Of a stretch of DNA of 64,000 nt, positions 56,801-64,000 are shown one piece after another. The position numbers were made by a program, and so were the translations under genes. Under the pieces are notes generated by a model, which had not been told where the DNA came from, ran no database searches, and saw nothing but the letters and a program-made list of their open reading frames with translations. The stretch's first letter is position 1. Every line of letters begins with the position of its first letter. The DNA is from Casuarius casuarius (Eukaryota; Chordata; Aves; Casuariiformes; Casuariidae): the NCBI GenBank assembly GCA_003342895.1, contig PTFA01000194.1, positions 303,124 to 367,123 on the forward strand, given 5' to 3'.

Positions 56801-59800
56801 GTGGATACCTGCGATGTACATAAGAGAAAAATGGGGGCAGTACACATGCACGCACCCCCTCCCCAGTCTGTAACAGCAATTAGAGGCAGAGCAAAACTCA
56901 TGTCCTCTAGTATGACAGACCTATTTGGAGGAATTTTTTTAACGAGTGATTTTGAAGTTAGTTTAAGCATAAACTGCAATAAAGGTGAAAGAACAGAGCA
57001 TAGATACTTATTTGCTTAATTCACTAAGTGATATTTATTGAAAGTCTATAGTAAGGGCAATTAAGAATTGTTGCTTGCAGTGAATAAACCCTGTTCTTGA
57101 TTCAAGGCAGGCGCAAACCATGAGGCAGCTATATGAAGTATATGAACTCCTTAGGCTAGTTGTCATTCACACGTCACCGAAGAGTAGCGTGTAAAACATA
57201 CACCCTGCCCTGCCTCCTCAGGCACTGCATTTGGACTGCCGTTGGGGTATCCTAAAGACACGGTAAAGACGAAGACAGACAGCCTGCATATTTCAACAGC
57301 AAGTTTTCCAGTTCATTAGTTCTGTGCTGTCCCTACAAAAGGGATGTGGCTCCCTGTTTTAAAAGCAGCTATTACACTAGAATACATAGTAAACCAGAGG
57401 TAAGAGGATATCACACTTACTTTTTCTGATGCTGTTGCAATTCTTGTTCCCTGCAGGTTTAAAGCTATACAGCTCAAGACACCTTCATGAGCTGGTATGT
57501 CTACAGGCGGCTTTTCTGTATTAGCCAGATCCACTATCTGCACGTGCCCAGTATGTGTTCCAGGAAATGCAAGGAGAGAGTTATTACTATTTGGACAAAG
57601 GACACAGAGACCTAAAATAAATAAATAAGTAAATAAATAAGAAGAGAATAAGAACAACTGTGTAGTCAGTTTCCATAAACTAATAAAATTCTCAAGCATA
57701 AATTTCTAAAATATCTTTCAATGATTTCAAAACAAATAAAAATACATGTTAATCAGAATTAATGTTAATAGCTGTTGCAGTATCCCAAAGTGTGATCCAT
57801 CCATAAATAAAAAAAATTAAAAAATAAAAATAATAAAAAAAAGCTGCTCAGTTGCTCCAAAAGGGTAAAGAGTTTATAATAAGTGACATTTTGGTTTCCT
57901 GTTTGTAAAACTTAGTTCATGTTTGAACCTGGTTCTTGTGGCACTTGCATTTTGTTTCTTTTTCCTCTAGACTTTTTCCTTCTCAACTTTTTCAAACTTT
58001 TTAATGTGAATCACCACATCTCTCCCAAGTGTTCTGCTGATGCCGAGTGAATTCCTTGCAGCCCCTACCCACAGCTTGCAGAACGACGTGTGGCTGTCAC
58101 AAGAAAGACCTGACAAACTTCTCCTTTACTTTAGCACCTGGCTACTAGCCTGCAAGTCAGTGTGCGGGATCTGCATTCGGGTTGTACTGCACATAGTGCA
58201 GCCAGCAATGCCAGGTTTGCTTCCCCTCTTTCTCCCCAAAAGGCACATCTCTACTACAGTTTAAATCATGTTTTTGGAGTAAGCAAAAGCTCATCTGAAG
58301 TGTTAAGCATGTAAAGCTTAGATTTTGCTTTAGCTTATGGGGGCTTTTGACAGTCACAGAAGCATTGGATGGAAAGTCATTTAGTCCAACCTCCTGCTCA
58401 AACAGGGACTGCTGCCAGCGCTGTATCTGAGCAGCCATGGTTTAACAGTCTTGAAAGCCTCCAAAGATGGCATTTCCAGGCCTAAGTAACCTGGTCTAGT
58501 GCTGCACTAACCTCCTAGTGGAAAAAACATCTTCTTGACGTCCAGGCTGACCCTCCCAAGACACCGTGCATTGCCGATGCCCGATGCCATACTGTCTGGT
58601 ACTACCAAAAAGAGTATGGCACCGTCATTTTTGTAATTGTCCTTCAAGCGCGAGTAGGCTGCTAGCTAACAGATAGCCCTTCACGTCTCCTCTCTGCATG
58701 ACTAAACAAGCCCAACGCCCTCAACTTCCCCTCGTAGCCACATGCTTTGAGACCCTGTCTCGATAACAGGGCCTCAGGTGTGCTCAGATGCAGATACTCA
58801 CACAGCCACCGCTACACCCCTCTCATTTTAGGCATTCACTTGCACAACTAGTCTTAAGAGTGCAGCTAACCTGGGCTTGTGCTTATCATCTCTCCATTCT
58901 CAAGGATCTCCTGCCAGAAAGTGCCTCTCTTTTTCAACAAGCAAACCTACTGCAATCAGCTGTTTCCTCAGGTCAAAGCCAAACCCTACCCGTCCCGTGC
59001 CCACCTGGAGCCTGTCGCTGGCATCACTGGACTGGACAATATTTAGCCTGGGGCACTAATGCTCAGCTTTGTTCAGGATATGCTATCTTTAGTTACCTTT
59101 GATATTTCAGGTGATGCTTGCTTCAACAAAAGACAAAGCCATACCTTACTATTTAAAAAGAACAATACCTGTTTGCTAATGAGGCTCTTTTGGACATGGT
59201 AGAGAACAGTTCTCTAAACAAGACTATCAGAATAGAAAAAGGGAGGAATGATGCACTTTAACAGGGCTTGCCTTGATAACTAAGCTTTCAACACAAAATA
59301 CACTAGGTTTACAGGCTCTTTGTGGAGAAGGTGTATAGCTGTTATAGAAATGAAACCTATTATAGAGTACATGTGAAAAGCTTTTCTGTGTCAAGTATGA
59401 ATACATTTTAATAACCATTTTATAAACACGGAAGCATCTCCAAAGAGCATGGCTACAATGCTGTAAGTAAACTGTTTTAATGACTTACGAAACAAAACAA
59501 ATTCAGGAATCTGAAGATAAATAGCACAACAAGAGCAGAATAAAAATGTTTCCATGCCCCCCCTGCCCATACAACAAACCTTTAGGGTTGTAGCAGGTTT
59601 CAAAGACGTGCAACTGGTGGGGATTGTGTGTGAATGTGAAAACTTTAATCATTGAGTCCAGAACTACCACAATTCTGAAATACACAAAGAGAAGTTCCTA
59701 TGACTTCGCAGTCAGGAGCGGGGTAAAATAGGGACATATGTATTAACTAAGCTCTACAAAAGCTTTCAACAGATTTTTTTCTGGCTATATTCATTTCTTT

Positions 59801-59899
59801 TTTTTTGCTCTACAGGCTCCCAGCTTTGCAAAAAGCCCAGACAACTATGAGCCTGCAAAGCACTTTTATCCAAAGCTATGACAGCAGAACCACCCCCTG

Positions 59900-59939
<40 letters not shown>

Positions 59940-61236
59940 CAGCTACTATCAGATGTAGACACACAGCCTTACTCCAGAGATCAACTTGAATTCCCTCCAC
60001 ACTTCTCCATACATCGAAAAACACAGTCAGCAATAGCCACATGAGAACATCTCCTCTTATTAGGAGGTCATAAAAAGTCCTGCAGGCTTTTCATCAAGGT
60101 TTCAGATATGGGTATACTCAAGCTGTGATCTGTTAATACTTAACACTTACCCCAAAAGCCTGTTTTAGAGAAAGAACATCAGCGATTAAATTTAAGCGTA
60201 CAAATAGAGTCTTTTTCTTTCTGCAAATAGCTGGAAGTGTGCAAGAACAGCGTGCACAGCAAACAAAGTCACACGTTTGGAACAGGTTTGTTGTACCTAC
60301 CTATCTCTTCGCAGTTTAACTGCTTTGACTTCTGTAGAAAATTCTATCTCAATGACAGTCTTCTTTTTCAGGTCATCCCAAATCATTACTAGAACAGCAC
60401 AGAGATTGCATTACATCATCAAGACAGATCTACAGCATCTCCATTATAACAATTTCTCGTTTCTGGGAAGACTAATTAAGAGGTGCATCCAATAGCCAAA
60501 CAACTACAGATTGGTATTCTACTAACCAGAAGGTATTTAGCTACTATAGCTAAATTAGCTACTATATATCAACCCTGCTTTCCTGCTACAACTCTTGCAG
60601 GCAGGAGCTAGTAAACTCTAAACAGAAAATATGGTTATATAAAAATAAGTATTTATAAGGACAATTAACTTTTTTGTTGTTCTACGGGTTGGCTATTGAA
60701 GAAATAAAGCAGCAGCCAAAAAGAAGAAAAAAAAAAAAAAAAGTACCAAATTTGCCTAAAAAGTCTGTCCACCAGGGACCTTTCNNNNNNNNNNNNNNNN
60801 NNNNNNNNNNNNNNNNNNNNNNNNNNNNNCCCCCCCCAAGCTGCCGAGCCATAGACTCCTTTGTAAAGCTGACTGCAAAAAGTACAGATTTCACTGATGA
60901 TGGCTCTGGTCTCGGAGACTGGCCACTGCAGATAACTGCCTGTTAATGCTGCGATAGCAGTAATGCAACTTGTTTCACCACATTTACTTAGACCTGCTGC
61001 AACATCCCTCCATCCAACTTCAGAACACCAGGCCCCAGCTCAAGGCATTTGGTTTGGAAGTTCTTTTGGCAGTTTGACAGAAAATAGTAGGACACACACT
61101 TACAAGATCTATTCCTCGAGATTCAAGACAGTACCTTTGTTGGGCGGGTACTTCGGCTTTTTTCCTCCACCTACTAGCGCTAAGTAGTTGCAACGAAACA
61201 ACATTTCGACGTGGCCAACACCACCTTCTAGAAATT
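53699..61236 (-). CDS. WDR45B: WDR45B (WIPI3), WD-repeat PROPPIN, 3' eight exons; 5' end outside window
   Basis: WDR45B is a seven-bladed beta-propeller of the PROPPIN family. It binds PtdIns3P/PtdIns(3,5)P2 on phagophore membranes and acts in autophagy, linked to the TSC/AMPK branch. The exons in gene order are 61236-61135, 60388-60301, 59674-59580, 57611-57421, 55867-55782, 54982-54881, 54318-54197 and 53805-53699. All eight junction phases agree, and the reading gives 297 residues, exactly residues 48-344 of the human protein. The phosphoinositide-binding LRRG motif is at residues 224-227. The coding exons for residues 1-47 (starting MNLLPC in human) were not found up to 64000, so the gene continues off the right edge. 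Identity to mammals is very high, as expected. Confidence 0.95.
53806..54196 (-). other. WDR45B intron 9
   Basis: This is a 391-bp intron with nothing recognisable beyond its splice signals. Confidence 0.85.
54197..54318 (-). CDS. WDR45B: WDR45B exon 9
   Basis: The acceptor is TCTTTCAG|T and the donor ATAG|GTAAGTAA. It encodes [17 protein letters not shown], then [18 protein letters not shown] and PNAVI, residues 269-310. This is the blade 6 region with the membrane-inserting loop. Confidence 0.96.
54319..54880 (-). other. WDR45B intron 8
   Basis: This is a 562-bp intron. No feature was seen. Confidence 0.85.
54881..54982 (-). CDS. WDR45B: WDR45B exon 8
   Basis: The acceptor is CTCTACAG|C and the donor TCAAG|GTAGGATT. 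It encodes [19 protein letters not shown], then [14 protein letters not shown], residues 235-269. Confidence 0.96.
54983..55781 (-). other. WDR45B intron 7
   Basis: This is a 799-bp intron. No feature was seen. Confidence 0.85.
55782..55867 (-). CDS. WDR45B: WDR45B exon 7 (LRRG phosphoinositide motif)
   Basis: The acceptor is TTCTTAAG|G and the donor TACTG|GTATGTTT. It encodes [17 protein letters not shown], then [15 protein letters not shown] is the PROPPIN signature whose two arginines contact the two phosphoinositide sites. Confidence 0.96.
55868..57420 (-). other. WDR45B intron 6
   Basis: This is a 1.55-kb intron. No gene or recognised repeat was seen. Confidence 0.8.
57421..57611 (-). 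CDS. WDR45B: WDR45B exon 6
   Basis: The acceptor is TATTTTAG|G and the donor GAAAAA|GTAAGTG. It encodes [37 protein letters not shown] and [17 protein letters not shown], ending ATASEK, residues 143-206. It carries WD-type GH and VD turns. Confidence 0.96.
57613..57641. repeat. (AAAT)n microsatellite
   Basis: These are interrupted AAAT repeats beside the WDR45B exon 6 acceptor. On the minus strand they form its T-rich tract. Confidence 0.85.
57803..57842. repeat. A-rich low-complexity tract
   Basis: This is a run of A interrupted by single T bases (AAATAAAAATAATAAAAAA type) in WDR45B intron 5. Confidence 0.8.
58349..58765 (-). repeat. CR1 LINE fragment (antisense), about 400 bp
   Basis: The plus-strand order is CACAGAAGCATTGGATGGAA, TAGTCCAACCTCCTGCTCAA, CTTGAAAGCCTCCAAAGATG, CTGGTCTAGTGCTGCACTAA, ACATCTTCTTGACGTCCAGG and, further on, ACAAGCCCAACGCCCTCAAC, then CTCGTAGCCACATGCTTTGA. 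This is the antisense arrangement of the avian CR1 3' half, moderately diverged. CR1 therefore lies in the same orientation as WDR45B. Confidence 0.85.
59580..59674 (-). CDS. WDR45B: WDR45B exon 5
   Basis: The acceptor is TATTTCAG|A and the donor AAAG|GTTTGTTG, a GT donor with a poor +3 to +5 match. It encodes [18 protein letters not shown], then [13 protein letters not shown], residues 111-143. Confidence 0.95.
59675..60300 (-). other. WDR45B intron 4
   Basis: This is a 626-bp intron with the (CA)n repeat at 59901-59937. Nothing else was seen. Confidence 0.85.
59901..59937. repeat. (CA)18 microsatellite
   Basis: This is an uninterrupted CA dinucleotide run of 37 bases in WDR45B intron 4, likely length-polymorphic. 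Confidence 0.95.
60301..60388 (-). CDS. WDR45B: WDR45B exon 4
   Basis: The acceptor is TTCTAG|TA and the donor GATAG|GTAGGTA. It encodes [18 protein letters not shown], then [11 protein letters not shown], residues 82-111. Confidence 0.95.
60389..61134 (-). other. WDR45B intron 3, containing an assembly gap
   Basis: This 746-bp intron includes A17 near 60726-60742 and the N gap. No other feature was seen. Its true length is uncertain because of the gap. Confidence 0.8.
60785..60829. other. Assembly gap (45 N)
   Basis: These are unresolved bases immediately followed by a C8 run. The gap is likely a sequencing failure in a homopolymer or GC-rich spot and lies wholly within an intron. Confidence 0.98.
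61135..61236 (-). CDS. WDR45B: WDR45B exon 3
   Basis: The acceptor (minus strand) is CTTCCAG|AA and the donor AAAG|GTACTG. It encodes [18 protein letters not shown], then [16 protein letters not shown], which is blade 1-2 of the propeller and residues 48-81. It enters and leaves in phase 1. Confidence 0.95.
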
Positions 61237-64000
61237 CTGGAAGACAAATGTGTTTTATTTAAGCGTCACAAACTTAAGTTTGAGTATGTCTAGGACATCT
61301 CTCAGGTACCCAAGAAGAATGAAGACAGACCCCTTTTCTACACTAGCTGACTTCAAAACAGAGACAAACCAGGGAAATCTTTGTTGCACCAACACCACAC
61401 GACCAAAAAGATGTTTTTGGTTTTTTTAAGATCAGGATTCTCAACAAAGTTGCTTTGTTCTTCATAGCAATGAAGATGGCTGCTGTTGTGGCAAAGTTGG
61501 GACATATGCACATAAAAATATGTAGAAAAAACACTGCAAGATTTTAAAGACATTGGCTGACTTCTTTGCATGCAATATATCATCACGGTAGCTTGTTCAT
61601 TATACAGTGGTTTTATAAATACATTTAGACCAACAGGTTAATTCAAATTCTTTCCCCAACTAATTCCCCTCATGCACACATTTCTGAAGTCGTGTTGCTC
61701 TATAAGGTTAAAGCTATGCAACTGGAAAAACGCCAACGTTATTCATTAGTCATGAACTTTTTTCTTTTCTTTGCAAGGGGATTTGTCTTTACGGACTTGG
61801 TGGATTTGACAGAAGGCGGCAAAATGCACGTGTGTAAGAGAAGCTCTAGTTCTGTTCTCTGGAGCACACCCATAGCTGCTAGAGTAAGAGAGGTATGGTC
61901 CAGCTCCAGAGAGCCTCCACTCAAGCTTTACATGACACAGGCAACGTAGTGAAAGCAAACGGAGCAGCTGGTGCAGAAAGTTCCTCAATTACAGTGCAAG
62001 GTGAGGAGTTGTGTTTCTTCTGTTTTGTTTTGTTTGGCTGAAGAATTTCAGCTGCAGAGGGAGTAAGATAAGATGCTAGGCTGTGGTGCAAACAGAAGGA
62101 CAAAGTACCAACCAGGGGATTTTACAATACAAGAATTCTTGTATTCAGTGACATCTGGCTGGGGGGTCTGTTTTTGTTTACATCACTTCGAGGGAAGCTC
62201 GGCATTCCACTCCGAGAGGGAACTGAAGTAGAAGGATGAGAGGCCACAACTGTGGCCTTCAGGGTACATGATCTGGGTAAAAGACGATCTCTCCTTCAAG
62301 AAATTGTTCAATACCTCCACACACTGGCGGGTTCCAGCAAGAAAGAGGAAACTAGTAAACTATTTCCAAAGCTAGAGGGAAGGTTGAAGTTTCATAAGGA
62401 AACAAAAGAGACCTACTGCCAGGAACAGGGATGGAAAAGAATAGCAAAAACATCTGAGTAGGGAGGGAGAAGCACTACAGTGGAAAGATTTAGACACAGG
62501 CATCAAGGATAAGAGGAAGAGAGACTTAGTTAGACATTAAGAAGCACTACAGTCTTTCTGGATGAAGAATCTATGTTTGGACTTGACCATACAATGCTGA
62601 AGATACATGACCGGAAAGATATTCATATTGGAGGAGCAAGCCTTGGATTTCATACAAGTCCTTGTGGTTTCTTCAACACCTCTTTTGACTGCTGAGTTCC
62701 ATTCCTGAACAACTGTATTTGGCCACTGTCCCTTTCTCCACCAGATTCCCCCCTTCAAATCCATTTCGTGGCCAACACTTACAAGAAATTCTCTCACTCA
62801 AAAAAAAAAAAAGTTAAGAGGAAGATTGTAGAGGTAAGGATTCTTTATGGAAGGTACACACAAGCATACTTAAAATAGAATGATATCTATGATGGTGTCT
62901 CATCTATAAGTGTATCATCATAGGTATCAATCTAGTACAGAAAAGCACGCATGTTTGCAGTTTGTAGCCCAGAGGATTTGACAATAGCTACTCATGTGCG
63001 ATTAAATCAGAGGCTACTAAGTCTTAAATAATTTTGTCGACTTTTAATTCTAATTTAGATTTTATAATCTTCCTAAGTATTCCAGAGATGCAAGTACCCT
63101 CTCCTCCTTTTTTGGCAAGGCAACTAACTTGCCCACATTCTCAAGTTTGACTTAAAAAAAAGTAACACATTTCATTATGAAGAGGTATTATCACCGAGAT
63201 AAAAAGGCTTAAAATATGTAAGAGGGATAACCCAAGACACTCGAAGAACACACAACATGGTGTGAATCTATATGAGAATAAACGCCTTACTCATTATTTT
63301 AGCAGTTCTGACTCTGGAGACGCTTAGATGGGAGACTTCATGAGAATCTTGGGTATAAGAGATACAGGCCAAGGTATAACAATTAAGACGTGGTTCAATG
63401 CCAAATTACAGAAGTCAAACAAACAGACCAGATCCATCTGTGACCGTCTCTGCTGAGCTGATAGGTAGGTTTAAATATACACGAAAGACATAAACCTTCT
63501 CTGCGCACGCACACGTCCTGCATAGACCTTTCAGAACCCAGAGGGGAAAGGGAATCTGACTGACAAGAAACCCTTCGTTATTCACTGTTACAGCGTTCTG
63601 GAGTCCTGGAAACACGGCCAGAGCCATTGGAAAGAAGAGGTTTGACAATGACTTCAGCAGGACTTCATACCTGAACTCTAATCCTTTTAGCAGACTGTCA
63701 CAGTTTATAGTTCCAAGCTTTGCTGCTCATAGAAAGATTTACTATTATGAGCAGAAAATGATTTATCAAACTGACCACCTGAATGGTGACCAAAATCTCT
63801 CACAGCACTAGAGAGTGAAAGAACACCTTGTTTCATAGGAGTTGTTATTTTAAATAGCTTTTGCCTCTTGTAAGTCTCCTTTCTAGTTCATCACCACAGG
63901 TTATATTGCTAAAGGCAGGCTGAAAGCACTGGGAAACTTGTTTAGCATGGCAGCCTTCCTTCTATATTCAGGGTTAGAGCCACATGACTAGATTTCATTT
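61237..64000 (-). other. WDR45B intron 2 (partial), to window edge
   Basis: No match to WDR45B residues 1-47 was found here on the minus strand, so this is taken as the 3' part of intron 2. Short open frames occur on both strands (for example 62537-62797 on -) without recognisable domains. No repeat could be assigned. Confidence 0.65.

Larger units (their letters stand above)
57612..59579 (-). other. WDR45B intron 5
   Basis: This 1.97-kb intron holds an (AAAT)n tract at 57613-57641, an A-rich tract at about 57803-57842 and the CR1 copy at 58349-58765. Confidence 0.8.

Noticed and set aside
60889..60960. Possible C/D box snoRNA (TGATGA motif) in WDR45B intron 3
   Set aside because: No D box (CTGA) at a suitable distance and no terminal stem were found.
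62537..62797. Open frame in the right-hand region, tested as a missing WDR45B 5' exon
   Set aside because: The reading shows no similarity to WDR45B residues 1-47 and has no matching phase-1 donor.

Overview
This is a vertebrate nuclear genome window, almost certainly from a bird. The evidence is large introns with consensus GT-AG junctions, no bacterial-style gene packing, and CR1 retroposon fragments, one of which (near 19.8 kb) closely follows the avian CR1 3' end. I place two genes with confidence, and they face each other tail to tail.

FOXK2 (forkhead box K2) lies on the + strand, with its coding region running from 335 to 45441 in nine exons. A CpG-rich promoter and 5' UTR occupy about 1-334. 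Exon 1 encodes most of the FHA domain. Intron 1 is about 32.6 kb, and exons 2-9 are clustered between 33.3 and 45.4 kb. All junctions keep frame except within exon 1, where the N-terminal and C-terminal halves of the FHA domain lie in different frames (break near 512). With that single break set aside, the model is 634 codons plus stop, slightly shorter than human FOXK2. Exons 4 and 5 carry the forkhead DNA-binding domain. The 3' UTR probably ends near 47.5 kb or near 49.5 kb.

WDR45B (WIPI3, a PROPPIN beta-propeller autophagy protein) lies on the - strand. Eight exons are present, from 61236 down to the stop codon at 53699, and they correspond to residues 48-344 of the 344-residue protein. 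The first two coding exons lie past the right edge of the window. Its 3' UTR probably ends near 52.2 kb. The FOXK2-WDR45B neighbourhood matches the arrangement known in human 17q25.

The rest is intron and intergenic DNA with old CR1 copies (4.8, 8.2, 8.6-9.3, 19.8 and 58.4-58.8 kb), simple repeats and one 45-base assembly gap (60785-60829). I found no tRNA, rRNA, CRISPR, intact transposon or retroviral gene. The points most worth following up are the exon 1 frame break in FOXK2, an unannotated 33-nt frame-preserving exon candidate in FOXK2 intron 6, two CpG-dense intronic patches, and a proximal polyadenylation signal directly behind the FOXK2 stop. I did not find an undescribed gene system.
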